The position numbers and the translations under genes are program-made. DNA of 64,000 nt, taken from NCBI GenBank assembly GCA_019635535.1, contig JAHBZH010000001.1:503001-567000 (forward strand). The letters are read 5' to 3'. This stretch comes from Sphingomonas sp. GTDB lineage: Bacteria; Pseudomonadota; Alphaproteobacteria; Sphingomonadales; Sphingomonadaceae. A model generated the notes under the pieces. It was not told the DNA's origin. It saw only the letters and a program-made list of their open reading frames with translations, and searched no databases. Below are positions 51,170 through 60,341 of the stretch, one piece after another; the stretch's first letter is position 1; the number at the start of each line of letters is the position of its first letter.

Positions 51170-53092
51170 GTGGCGCATATCTTGCTCAGATTCGTCGGTT
51201 TCTGCCTGCTGGTCGCCATGGTGGCGCCGGCCAATGCCGCTGCCGCCGCCGTCCAGACCACCTGGCGGCTGCTCGACTATATCGCGGTCGATTATCCCGA
51301 AGCGGTCGAGGACGGCCGGATCGTCAATCCGGGCGAATATGAGGAGATGCGCGAATTCTCCGCCACGGTCGCGGCGCGGCTGCGCGAACTGCCCGCTCAT
51401 GCCGCGCGCGATGCGCTGATCGCGGAGAGCGGACGGCTGCGCGCGGCGATCGAAGGACGGCGCCCGCCGGCGGAGATCGCCGCTCTGGCGCGAGGTCTTG
51501 GCGACCGGCTGATCGCCGCCTTCCCGGTGCCGCTGGCGCCCACTGCCGCGCCGGACCTGACGCTCGGCGCGACCCTGTTCGCCCGCGATTGCGCCTCCTG
51601 CCACGGTCCGAACGGCGATGCCGCCGTGCCGATGGCCGCGACGCTCGATCCGCCGCCGATCGATTTCACCGACCGGGCCCGGGCGCGCGAGCGCAGTCTG
51701 TTCGCGCTCTATCAGGTGATCGGGCAGGGCCTGGAAGGCACGGCGATGACGAGCTTCGCCCATCTGTCCCCCGAGGAACGCTGGGCGCTGGCCTTTCACA
51801 GCGGATGCTATGCTTATCCGGAATCGCTGGTCGCGGCGGGGCGTGGCCTGTGGGACGGCGATGCCGCATTGCGCGCCCGCATTCCCGACCTGGAAACGCT
51901 GGTCCGCCTAACCCCCGCCGCCCTCGCCGCCGAAATCGGGGAGGAACGCGCCGCCGCAATCATGGCCTATCTGCGCGCCAACCCGGCGGCGGTGACGGCA
52001 CCGGCAAGCGGAGCCGGTCAGCTTGAGCAGGCACGCATCCTGCTCAGGCAGAGTGTCGAGGTCTATCGCAGCGGCGACCCCGTCCGGGCGCGGGAGCTGG
52101 CTTTGGCCGCCTATCTGGACGGCTTCGAGCCGCTGGAAGCGCTGCTGGCCGCGCGCGATTCGGGACTGGTCGCGCGGATCGAACGCGAAATGGGGGCATT
52201 GCGCGCGGCGATCAGCGGCAATGCGGCGGCGGCGGACGTCGAGGCGCGCGCCGATGCTCTCCAGGCCCTGTTCGGCGAGGCCGAGGCCGCGATCGCGCCG
52301 GAAAATGCGAGCGCCGCCGCCACCTTCCTCGGCGCCTTCACGATCCTGCTGCGCGAGGGGCTGGAGGCGCTGCTGGTCGTGGTGGCGATGATCACCTTCC
52401 TGATCCGCGCGGAACGGCGCGACCGACTGCCCTTCGTCCATGCCGGCTGGGTCGCCGCGCTCGCCGCCGGAATCGCGACCTGGTGGGCGGCGAGCCGCTT
52501 CATCACGATCAGCGGCGCGGGCCGCGAGCTGACCGAAGGGTTCGGCGCCCTGCTCGCCGCGGCGATCCTGGTGAGCGTGGGCATCTGGATGCATTCCAAG
52601 GCGCAGGCCGGCGCCTGGCAGGCCTATGTCCGCGACAGGCTGGACAATGCGCTCGGCCGGGGCTCGGCGATCTTCCTGTTCGGCCTCGCCTTCCTCGTCG
52701 TCTATCGCGAGGCGTTCGAGACGATTCTGTTCTTCATCACTTTGGGCGCGCAGGGGCAGGGCGGGGCGCTGATCGGCGGCGTGGCGGCGGCGATCTTTGT
52801 GCTGGCGCTGATCGCCTGGGCGATGCTGCGGCTGGGCAGGAAGCTGCCGATCGCGACATTCTTCGCGTTCAGCGCGATCCTGATCGCGGTGCTCGGCGTG
52901 GTTCTCGCCGGCAAGGGGATGGGCGCGCTGCAGGAGGCCGGGTTGGTCGGCGTCACGCTGTTGCCGGGCGTGCCGCGCATCGACCTGATCGGCCTGTCGC
53001 CGACGCTGGAGACACTGGCCGCGCAGCTCGTCACGATCGCCTTGCTCGCCATCGGTTTCGTCCGGGCGCGGCGGAGCGTTTCCGCCACCTGA
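51170..53092 (+). CDS. Cytochrome c-FTR1 fusion iron permease
   Basis: A 640-residue fusion. Signal peptide (FVGFCLLVAMVAPANA), a helical periplasmic region, a class I cytochrome c domain with heme site CASCHGPNG (about residue 140) and a possible axial Met (GTAMTSF), another helical periplasmic part, then an FTR1 permease from about residue 385 with seven helices. Both iron-binding R-E-x-x-E motifs are present: LLREGLEALL (about 394) and VVYREAFETILFF (about 512). FTR1 moves oxidised iron, and here the cytochrome could handle the electron step. GTG start at 51170; a Fur-box-like site lies upstream. Confidence 0.9.
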   Translation: MAHILLRFVGFCLLVAMVAPANAAAAAVQTTWRLLDYIAVDYPEAVEDGRIVNPGEYEEMREFSATVAARLRELPAHAARDALIAESGRLRAAIEGRRPPAEIAALARGLGDRLIAAFPVPLAPTAAPDLTLGATLFARDCASCHGPNGDAAVPMAATLDPPPIDFTDRARARERSLFALYQVIGQGLEGTAMTSFAHLSPEERWALAFHSGCYAYPESLVAAGRGLWDGDAALRARIPDLETLVRLTPAALAAEIGEERAAAIMAYLRANPAAVTAPASGAGQLEQARILLRQSVEVYRSGDPVRARELALAAYLDGFEPLEALLAARDSGLVARIEREMGALRAAISGNAAAADVEARADALQALFGEAEAAIAPENASAAATFLGAFTILLREGLEALLVVVAMITFLIRAERRDRLPFVHAGWVAALAAGIATWWAASRFITISGAGRELTEGFGALLAAAILVSVGIWMHSKAQAGAWQAYVRDRLDNALGRGSAIFLFGLAFLVVYREAFETILFFITLGAQGQGGALIGGVAAAIFVLALIAWAMLRLGRKLPIATFFAFSAILIAVLGVVLAGKGMGALQEAGLVGVTLLPGVPRIDLIGLSPTLETLAAQLVTIALLAIGFVRARRSVSAT

Positions 53093-53155
53093 GTCCGTTG
53101 CCGCGCCGGGCGGCTTGTCCTATGCCGGGCGCATGACATTCAGGAGATTTTCGAG

Positions 53156-53635
53156 ATGGCGGGCGTGAACAAGGTCATTCTGGTCGGCAATCTGGGCGAC
53201 GACCCGGAAGCGCGCAGCCTGAACAATGGCGGCGAGGTGGTGAATCTGCGCGTCGCCACGTCGGAAAGCTGGACCGACAAAGCCACCGGCAACCGCCAGG
53301 AGCGGACCGAATGGCACCGCGTCGTGATCTTCAACGAGAATCTCGGCCGTGTCGCCAAATCCTATCTGAAGAAAGGCTCCAAGGTTTATCTGGAAGGCCA
53401 GATCCAGACCCGCAAGTGGCAGGACCAGTCCGGCCAGGACCGCTATTCGACGGAGATCGTCCTCCAGCGTTTCCGGGGCGAGCTCGTCCTCCTCGACAGC
53501 CGGGGCGGCGGGGGCGGCGGCGACGATTATGGCGATCGCGGCGGCGATTTCGGCGGGGCCCAACGCCAGCCGCAGCAGCAATCGCGCCCGCAGCCGGCTT
53601 TCGACAGCGATCTGGACGACGACGTCCCCTTCTAG
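53156..53635 (+). CDS. ssb: Single-stranded DNA-binding protein
   Basis: A 159-residue SSB. OB fold (residues 1-110): [95 protein letters not shown] Gly/Gln-rich disordered linker follows, then the acidic C-terminal tip [10 protein letters not shown] that recruits repair and replication partners. Its stop overlaps the convergent DUF177 stop by four bases. The usual uvrA neighbour is not here. Confidence 0.97.
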   Translation: MAGVNKVILVGNLGDDPEARSLNNGGEVVNLRVATSESWTDKATGNRQERTEWHRVVIFNENLGRVAKSYLKKGSKVYLEGQIQTRKWQDQSGQDRYSTEIVLQRFRGELVLLDSRGGGGGGDDYGDRGGDFGGAQRQPQQQSRPQPAFDSDLDDDVPF

Positions 53636-54159
53636 GGCTTGAGCTTGTCCCTGAGGCTCGCCAGCGCGCCGAACGGGCCGCTCTCCTCCTCGCCCTTCAC
53701 CCCGGCTGCCTTCAGGGCGGCCCCCGCTTCCTGCGCGCGGGGATAGGGATCGAGCGTCAAAGCGAGCGTCTGCGCCACCGCTTCGCCAAGATCGACTGCG
53801 CCGCCCTCGTAGAAGATCGTGTCGAGCTCGCCTTCGTCCAGCTCGATCTCCTCGTCGGGCCGCGCATCGCCCGGCTGGGGCCGGAAGACGATCTCGAACG
53901 GCTCGCCGATTTCCTGCGGCACCGGCACGCCGCTGGCGACGCAGCTTTGCATCACCGCCGCCGCGATTCGCCCCGTCGCGGTCACGGCCGGGCCTAAACG
54001 CCGCAAGGACGCTTCGGCGGTCAACCGATCGATCGCGGCCAAGCCGAAGCGCCGGGCCAATGCCGCGCGCTCGGCGTCGTCAGCCGTCACGGTCATGGCA
54101 CGCGGCGCCTCGCCGAGGGTGTCGAGCGCCACCGGCCGGCTGAATTCGGGCGCGTTCAT
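53632..54159 (-). CDS. DUF177 (YceD-like) family protein
   Basis: A 175-residue protein of the DUF177 family, linked in other bacteria and plants to 23S rRNA processing. Features: N-terminal [20 protein letters not shown], the conserved Cys region [19 protein letters not shown] with only one of the usual cysteines, FEIVFRPQP, then the acidic segment [39 protein letters not shown], and C-terminal [14 protein letters not shown]. It is usually upstream of rpmF; here rpmF is absent and the gene instead follows the bc1 chaperone gene with a four-base overlap, a pairing seen in sphingomonads and other alphaproteobacteria. Confidence 0.9.
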   Translation of the reverse strand: MNAPEFSRPVALDTLGEAPRAMTVTADDAERAALARRFGLAAIDRLTAEASLRRLGPAVTATGRIAAAVMQSCVASGVPVPQEIGEPFEIVFRPQPGDARPDEEIELDEGELDTIFYEGGAVDLGEAVAQTLALTLDPYPRAQEAGAALKAAGVKGEEESGPFGALASLRDKLKP

Positions 54160-54677
54160 GGCTTGGGCAGCCGTCCGGCGACGAGCGCGTCCACGTCCGC
54201 CCCCGCCAATGCGGCATCGAAGGCTTCGAGCCGCGCCGCGACCCAGGCCACCGCCGCGTCGGACGGCGGCGCGTCGTGAAAGACGTTGCGCCGCACCGCC
54301 TCGGCCAGGGCGCCATTCTCGCGGGCCGAGCGCAGAGCGCCCAGCCGGCCGCCCAGCGCGCTCATCATCCGCCCGACATGCTTGCCGACCACATAATCGC
54401 CGACGCCGATCTGGCGCAGAGTCGCGTCCATGTCGTCGATGAAGGTCTCCGTGAGCAGCGCGGAGGGGCGGCGGCCTTCCTCGCCGGCAGCTTCCAGGCG
54501 CAACAGGACCAGGGCGGTCAGCGCCGCGATCATGTCGAAACGGCCGTCCAGCGTGTCGGGTACCTGGCCGTCCCGGTACCAGGCGGGATCGCGCCCGGCC
54601 GCGACGATCGCGGTGTAGAGCGGCAGCAGCGCGGCGCGCTCGCTTCTGGCGCCGAAGATGCGTTTCAGAAAGGACAA
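54156..54677 (-). CDS. Ubiquinol-cytochrome c chaperone (CBP3-like)
   Basis: A 173-residue protein: MSFLKRIFGARSERAALLPL, YTAIVAAGRDPAWYRDGQVP, DTLDGRFDMIAALTALVLLR, LTETFIDDMDATLRQIGVGD, VGKHVGRMMSALGGRLGALR. These match the Cbp3/UQCC1 family (ubiquinol-cytochrome c chaperone domain), which helps cytochrome b assemble into complex III. Overlaps the DUF177 start by four bases, so they form one transcript. The bc1 structural genes are not in the window. It is divergent from bamE. Confidence 0.9.
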   Translation of the reverse strand: MSFLKRIFGARSERAALLPLYTAIVAAGRDPAWYRDGQVPDTLDGRFDMIAALTALVLLRLEAAGEEGRRPSALLTETFIDDMDATLRQIGVGDYVVGKHVGRMMSALGGRLGALRSARENGALAEAVRRNVFHDAPPSDAAVAWVAARLEAFDAALAGADVDALVAGRLPKP

Positions 54678-54797
54678 GGCGGTGACCCGAATATCGCGCG
54701 GCTTGCGCCGGTTAGCCGATGTTCATATTGGAGAGGCTAGTCAAGTCCGCCGCCGCCCCACGGGCCGGCGCCCGGACGATCAGGAGTTTCGCCCGCA

Positions 54798-55283
54798 ATG
54801 ACCTTCCGGCCCGCTTCCCGCGCCTTTCTGGCCGCCACGCTCGGCGCCGCCGTGCTGACGTCCGGCTGCTCGCCATTGCGCGAACAGCAGGGATATGTGG
54901 TCGACGAGCCACTGGTCGCCGCGATCCAGCCCGGCGTGGACAATCGCGAATCGGTCGCCGGCACGCTCGGCCGCCCGACCTTCGTCGGCCAGTTCGACCG
55001 CCAGGAGCGCGACTGGTATTATGTGTCGCGCTCGACGGCGGCGCTCGCCTTCCGCATGCCCAGGCCTACCGCGCAGACCGTGCTGCACGTCCGCTTCGAC
55101 GAATCCGGCAATGTCGAGAGTGTCCAGCGCACCGGCCTCGAGCTGGTCGCCAATATCCGCCCGGACAGCGAAACGACGCCGACGCTCGGCCGGCGCAACA
55201 GCCTGTTCGAAGAGCTGTTCGGCAATATCGGCGCCGTCGGCCAGGGCGGCCAGCGCGGCCAGACCGCCGACAATCCGCAATAA
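54798..55283 (+). CDS. bamE: Outer-membrane protein assembly factor BamE (SmpA/OmlA)
   Basis: A 161-residue outer-membrane lipoprotein of the BAM complex. Signal and lipobox: LAATLGAAVLTSGCSPL (Cys24). The SmpA/OmlA domain follows: QQGYVVDEPLVAAIQPGVDN, RESVAGTLGRPTFVGQFDRQ, DWYYVSRSTAALAFRMPRPT, VLHVRFDESGNVESVQRTGL. C-terminal Gly/Gln-rich extension (RNSLFEELFGNIGAVGQGGQ) is common in alphaproteobacterial members. In relatives it lies next to the bc1 chaperone/DUF177 pair, as here. Confidence 0.92.
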   Translation: MTFRPASRAFLAATLGAAVLTSGCSPLREQQGYVVDEPLVAAIQPGVDNRESVAGTLGRPTFVGQFDRQERDWYYVSRSTAALAFRMPRPTAQTVLHVRFDESGNVESVQRTGLELVANIRPDSETTPTLGRRNSLFEELFGNIGAVGQGGQRGQTADNPQ

Positions 55284-55300
55284 GCCGTCGGCCGTCTCGT

Positions 55301-55324
55301 CTCCGGCACCCCACGGCGCCGGAG
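55301..55324. terminator. Possible shared terminator of bamE and maeB
   Basis: CTCCGGC (55301-55307) pairs with GCCGGAG (55318-55324) between the two convergent stops. No T-run follows on the plus strand, so it is a weak candidate. Confidence 0.35.
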
Positions 55325-55344
55325 CTTGAACGAATGGCGCCGCC

Positions 55345-57612
55345 CTAGCGCACGATCCGCCCCGCCGCGAGGACGGCGAGGGTGACGAGATCGGACGCGG
55401 TGGCGGTCATCGGGGCGATCTGTACCTGGCGCTGCATGCCGACCAGCATCGGGCCGATCACCGAATCGCCGCCCAGCTCCTTGACCAGCTTGGCCGAGAT
55501 GTTGGCGGTCTGCAGGCCCGGCATGACCAGCACGTTGGCCGGCCCGGTGAGGCGGCTGAACGGGTAGATTTTGTGCATCGCCGGATTGAGCGCGACATCC
55601 GGCGGCATCTCGCCTTCATATTCGAAGTCGATATCGTCGCGCGCGTCCATCAGCTTCACCGCGTCGCGGATGCGATCGAGGAAGCTGCCCTCCGGATTGC
55701 CGAAGGTGGAATAGGACAGGAAGGCGACGCGCGGCTCGTGGCCCATGCCACGCGCGACCTCGGCGGTGCGGATCGCGATCTCGGCGAGCTGCTCGGGGCC
55801 GGGGCGCTCCGTCACCGTGGTGTCGGCGATGAACACGGTGTGGGACTGGCCGACCATGACATGGATGCCGAAGGGCGTGACGCCCGGCTGCGGATCGAGC
55901 ACCCGGCGAATCTGGCGCAGATTCTGGGCATAGGTGCGCGTCACGCCGGTGATCATCACATCCGCCTCGCCCGCATCGAGCAGCAGCGAGGCGAAGATGT
56001 TGCGGTCCTGATTGACCACGCGCTCCACCTCGCGCGGCAGATAGCCGCGCCGCTGGAGGCGCTGATAGAGCCGGTCGGCCAATTCTTTCACGCGCGGATA
56101 ATTGCGGCTGTTGAAGACGGTGAAGCTCTCCGGGTCCTCGACGCCGAGCGCGCGCAGGCGATCGTGCACATCGTCGCGGCCGACCAGCATCGGGATGCCG
56201 TAGCCGCCGTCGCGGAAGGCCACCGCCGCGCGCAGCACCACATCCTCCTCCCCTTCCGCGAACAGCACGCGGCGCGGATTGGCGCGGGCGGCCTCATAAG
56301 CCAGCGTCAGCACCGAGGTGGTGGGGTTGAGCCGGGCGCGCAGCCGGGTGCGATATTCGGCCATATCCGCGATCGGCAGGCGGGCGACGCCGCTGTCGAT
56401 CGCCGCCTGCGCCACCGCGGCGGGCACGACCTCCATCAGCCTCGGATCGAACGGCGCGGGAATGATGTAATCCGGGCCGAAGCTGTGCGCCCGGCCGCCA
56501 TAGGCCGCCGCCACTTCCTCCGGCACCGCTTCGCGCGCCAGCTCGGCCAGCGCCCGGGCGGCGGCGATCTTCATCTCGTCGTTGATCGCGGTCGCCCGCA
56601 CGTCGAGCGCCCCCCGGAAGATGAACGGGAAGCCCAGCACGTTGTTGACCTGGTTCGGATAATCGGACCGCCCGGTGGCGACGATCGCGTCGGGCCGCAC
56701 CGCCTTCGCCTCGGGCGGGGTGATTTCCGGATCGGGATTGGCCATGGCAAAAATGATCGGCTTCTTCGCCATGTCCTTGACCATGTCGGGTTTCAGCGCG
56801 CCGGCGGCGGAGAGACCCAGAAACACGTCCGCGCCCTTCAGCGCCTCTTCCAGCGTGCGCGCCTCGGTCGGGGCGGCATGGGCGGACTTCCACTGGTCCA
56901 TGCCCTCGGTCCGGCCCTGGTAGATCACGCCCTTGCGGTCGCACATGATGACATTGTTATGGGCGACGCCCATCGCCTTGATCAGCTCGGTGCAGGCGAT
57001 CGCCGCCGCGCCGGCGCCGTTCACCACCACCTTCACGTCCTTGAGCTTGCGCCCGGTCAGGTGGCAGGCGTTGATCAGGCCGGCCGCGCTGATGATCGCG
57101 GTGCCGTGCTGATCGTCGTGCATGACCGGGATGTTCATGCGTTCCCGGAGCGTCTGCTCGATGATGAAACATTCCGGCGCCTTGATGTCCTCCAGGTTGA
57201 TGCCGCCGAAGCTCGGCTCCATCAGCGCCACCGCCTCGATGAACTTGTCGGGGTCTTCGGTGTCGAGCTCGATGTCGATCGAATCGACGTCGGCGAAGCG
57301 CTTGAAGAGGACGGCCTTGCCCTCCATGACCGGCTTGGACGCCAGCGCGCCGAGATTGCCGAGGCCGAGGATCGCGGTGCCGTTCGAGATGACGGCGACG
57401 AGATTGCCCTTGGCGGTATAGTCATAGGCCTTGCCCGGATCCTCGGCGATCGCCCGCACCGGGACGGCGACGCCGGGCGAGTAGGCCAGGCTCAAATCGC
57501 GCTGCGTCGCCATCGGCTTGCAGGCGACGATCTCGATCTTGCCGGGCCGGCCCTGGGAATGGAATTCCAGCGCCTCGGCTTCCGAGAATTTGACGTTGCT
57601 GCCCTCGCTCAT
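55345..57612 (-). CDS. maeB: NADP-dependent malic enzyme with phosphotransacetylase-like domain
   Basis: A 755-residue MaeB-type enzyme making pyruvate from malate. Malic domain (about 1-430): [115 protein letters not shown]. The C-terminal half (about 430-755) is a phosphate acetyl/butyryltransferase-like domain ([60 protein letters not shown]) that is regulatory rather than catalytic in characterised homologues. ATG 57612 with GGGAG upstream. Divergent from mutS with 125 bp between starts. Confidence 0.95.
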   Translation of the reverse strand: MSEGSNVKFSEAEALEFHSQGRPGKIEIVACKPMATQRDLSLAYSPGVAVPVRAIAEDPGKAYDYTAKGNLVAVISNGTAILGLGNLGALASKPVMEGKAVLFKRFADVDSIDIELDTEDPDKFIEAVALMEPSFGGINLEDIKAPECFIIEQTLRERMNIPVMHDDQHGTAIISAAGLINACHLTGRKLKDVKVVVNGAGAAAIACTELIKAMGVAHNNVIMCDRKGVIYQGRTEGMDQWKSAHAAPTEARTLEEALKGADVFLGLSAAGALKPDMVKDMAKKPIIFAMANPDPEITPPEAKAVRPDAIVATGRSDYPNQVNNVLGFPFIFRGALDVRATAINDEMKIAAARALAELAREAVPEEVAAAYGGRAHSFGPDYIIPAPFDPRLMEVVPAAVAQAAIDSGVARLPIADMAEYRTRLRARLNPTTSVLTLAYEAARANPRRVLFAEGEEDVVLRAAVAFRDGGYGIPMLVGRDDVHDRLRALGVEDPESFTVFNSRNYPRVKELADRLYQRLQRRGYLPREVERVVNQDRNIFASLLLDAGEADVMITGVTRTYAQNLRQIRRVLDPQPGVTPFGIHVMVGQSHTVFIADTTVTERPGPEQLAEIAIRTAEVARGMGHEPRVAFLSYSTFGNPEGSFLDRIRDAVKLMDARDDIDFEYEGEMPPDVALNPAMHKIYPFSRLTGPANVLVMPGLQTANISAKLVKELGGDSVIGPMLVGMQRQVQIAPMTATASDLVTLAVLAAGRIVR

Positions 57613-57737
57613 CCCAAGCTCCCTGTTTGGGAAAAGCTTTAGGGTCCGCATTCGATGGCCGCAATGGGCGGGATCGCAGCGGCGCCCGGCACGCCGTGCC
57701 GGTTTCTTCGGCGGCGCGAAGGAGGTATCGAACCGTC

Positions 57738-60341
57738 ATGGCCAGCGCCCGCCCCGTCCCGGATTCCGCTCCCACGCCGATGATGGCGCAATATCTCGCG
57801 CTGAAGGCCCAGGCCGGAGACTGCCTGCTCTTCTACCGGATGGGCGACTTCTTCGAACTGTTCTTCGAGGATGCCCGGATCGCGGCCGCCGATCTCGACA
57901 TCGCTTTGACCGCGCGCGGCGAGCATGATGGCAAGCCCATCCCGATGTGCGGCGTGCCGATCCACGCCGCCGAAGCCTATCTCGCCCGCCTGATCCGCGC
58001 CGGCCACCGCGTCGCCATCGCCGAGCAGACCGAAAGCCCGGCCGAGGCGAAGAAGCGCGGATCCAAATCGGTGGTCAACCGCGCGATCGTCCGCATCGTC
58101 ACCGCCGGCACGCTGACCGAGGAAGCGCTGCTCGATTCCCGCGCGGCCAACTGGCTGGCGGCGGTGGCGAAGGCGGGCGAGCGCTACGGCATCGCGGCGG
58201 CCGACATCTCGACGGGGCGGTTCGAACTGGGCTCCGTTCCGGCCGGAGCGCTCGACGCCGAGCTGGCGCGGCTCGCCGCGGCGGAGATCATCTCGCCGGA
58301 GCCGCTGCCGGACTCGATCGAGCGGCGGGCCGGTTTCGACAGCCTGGCGGCGGAATGCAAGCTCAAGGAGCGGTTCGAGGTCGGCACGCTCGATGGCTTT
58401 GGCCAGTTCGACCGCGCCGCCCTCTGTGCCGCTGGGGGCCTGCTCGCCTATCTCGACGAGGTCGCGCGCGAATCGCTGACCTTCCTGCGTCCGCCGGTCG
58501 CGGTCGCGCCTGCCGATCATATGGCGATCGACGCCGCCACCCGCGAAAGCCTGGAGCTGACCCAGTCCGCCTCCGGCACCCGCGCCGGCAGCCTGCTCGC
58601 CGCCGTCGATCGTACCGTCACCGGCGCCGGTGCCCGGCTGCTCGCCGCCGATCTCGGCGCGCCGCTGCTCGATCGGGCGCGGATCGAGGCGCGGCTCGAG
58701 CTCGTCGCCGCGTGCGAGCGGGACGCGGCGCTGCGCGAAAGCCTGCGCCGTCAGCTCCGCGCCCTGCCGGATATCGGCCGGGCGCTCGGGCGGCTGGTCG
58801 CCGGACGCGGCTCCCCGCGCGATCTTGGGCAGCTTCGCGACGGGCTGAGCGAGGCGCGGCGGCTGCACGATCATCTCGCGCGCCTGCCCGAACCGCCGGC
58901 CCTGTTGGCCGGCCTGCTTCCGGCGCTGACCGGGCATGGCGAGCTAATCGATCTTCTGTCGCGCGCGCTCGTTCCGTCGCCGCCGATCGACGCGGCCCAG
59001 GGCGGCTATATCGCGGAAGGGTATGACGCCGCGCTCGACGCGCTACGCGCCACCGGCGGCGAGGGGCGGCGGGCGATCGCGGCGCTGGAGGCGCGCTATC
59101 GGACCCAGACCGGGATCGCGACGCTCAAGATCCGGCACAACAATGTGCTCGGCTATCATATCGAGGTGCCAGCCCGGAACGCCGACAAGCTGATGGCGGC
59201 GGAATCGGGCTTCACCCATCGCCAGACGCTGGCCGGGGTCGTACGCTTCAACGCGCCGGACCTGCACGAACAGGCGCTGCGCGTTGGGCAGGCCGGGGCG
59301 CATGCGCTCGCCGCCGAAGCGGCCCATCTGGAGGAGCTGACCGAAGCTGCACTGAAGCGGGCCGAGTCCATCGCCGCCTGCGCCGATGCGCTCGCCCGGT
59401 TGGACGTATCCGCCGCACTGGCCGAGCGGGCTGCCGAAGGCGGCTGGTGCCGCCCCGCTTTCGACGAGGCGAATTGCTTCGAGGTGGAGGGCGGCCGCCA
59501 TCCGGTAGTCGAAGAGGCGCTCCGGGCAAGCGGCACGCGCTTCGTCGCAAACGACCTCCACCTCGGCGAGAGCTCCCGCCTCTGGCTGGTCACCGGCCCG
59601 AACATGGGCGGCAAATCCACCTTCCTGCGCCAGAACGCGCTGATCGCGATCCTCGCCCAGGCGGGAAGCTACGTCCCCGCCGCGCGCGCCCGCCTCGGCC
59701 TCGTCGATCGGCTGTTCAGCCGGGTGGGCGCGTCGGACAATCTCGCGCGCGGGCGTTCCACCTTCATGGTCGAGATGGTGGAGACCGCCGCGATCCTGGC
59801 GCAGGCGGGACCGCGCAGCTTCGTCATCCTCGACGAGGTGGGACGCGGCACCTCGACCTATGACGGCCTCGCCATCGCCTGGGCGGTGGTCGAGGCGATC
59901 CACGACACTGCGCAATGCCGCTGCCTCTTCGCCACCCATTATCACGAGCTCACCCGGCTGGCGGAACGGCTCGACGCGCTCTCGCTCCACCATGTCCGGG
60001 CGCGGGAGTATAAGGGCGATCTGGTGCTGCTCCACGAAGTCGCCTCCGGACCGGCGGACCGTTCCTACGGGCTTGCCGTCGCCAAGCTGGCCGGCCTGCC
60101 GCCCCCCGTTCTCGCCCGCGCCAAGGCGGTGCTCGGCAAGCTGGAGGAAGGCCGCGCCGCGACCGGGGGCATCGCTGCCGGGCTGGACGACCTGCCGCTC
60201 TTCGCCGCCGTGCCCGCCGAGGAGGCCGCGCCCGATCCGCTGCTGGCCGCGCTCGCCGAGATCGAGCCGGACAGCCTGACCCCGCGCGAGGCGCTCGACA
60301 TCGTCTATCGGCTGAAACGGCTGCAGGCGGAGCGGAGCTGA
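57738..60341 (+). CDS. mutS: DNA mismatch repair protein MutS
   Basis: An 867-residue MutS. Mismatch-binding domain with the Phe-x-Glu motif region ([15 protein letters not shown]), connector and lever domains, then the ATPase: [17 protein letters not shown] (Walker A, about residue 620), [20 protein letters not shown] (Walker B) and FATHYHELT. The C-terminal [15 protein letters not shown] is typical. AAGGAGG lies 12 bases before the ATG, slightly far. Its stop shares one base with the glnD start, an arrangement also seen in relatives. mutL is not in the window. Confidence 0.96.
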   Translation: MASARPVPDSAPTPMMAQYLALKAQAGDCLLFYRMGDFFELFFEDARIAAADLDIALTARGEHDGKPIPMCGVPIHAAEAYLARLIRAGHRVAIAEQTESPAEAKKRGSKSVVNRAIVRIVTAGTLTEEALLDSRAANWLAAVAKAGERYGIAAADISTGRFELGSVPAGALDAELARLAAAEIISPEPLPDSIERRAGFDSLAAECKLKERFEVGTLDGFGQFDRAALCAAGGLLAYLDEVARESLTFLRPPVAVAPADHMAIDAATRESLELTQSASGTRAGSLLAAVDRTVTGAGARLLAADLGAPLLDRARIEARLELVAACERDAALRESLRRQLRALPDIGRALGRLVAGRGSPRDLGQLRDGLSEARRLHDHLARLPEPPALLAGLLPALTGHGELIDLLSRALVPSPPIDAAQGGYIAEGYDAALDALRATGGEGRRAIAALEARYRTQTGIATLKIRHNNVLGYHIEVPARNADKLMAAESGFTHRQTLAGVVRFNAPDLHEQALRVGQAGAHALAAEAAHLEELTEAALKRAESIAACADALARLDVSAALAERAAEGGWCRPAFDEANCFEVEGGRHPVVEEALRASGTRFVANDLHLGESSRLWLVTGPNMGGKSTFLRQNALIAILAQAGSYVPAARARLGLVDRLFSRVGASDNLARGRSTFMVEMVETAAILAQAGPRSFVILDEVGRGTSTYDGLAIAWAVVEAIHDTAQCRCLFATHYHELTRLAERLDALSLHHVRAREYKGDLVLLHEVASGPADRSYGLAVAKLAGLPPPVLARAKAVLGKLEEGRAATGGIAAGLDDLPLFAAVPAEEAAPDPLLAALAEIEPDSLTPREALDIVYRLKRLQAERS

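Noticed and set aside
55573..57642. 689-codon open frame on the plus strand
   Set aside because: Antisense to maeB; low-complexity His/Arg/Ala composition, no family resemblance.
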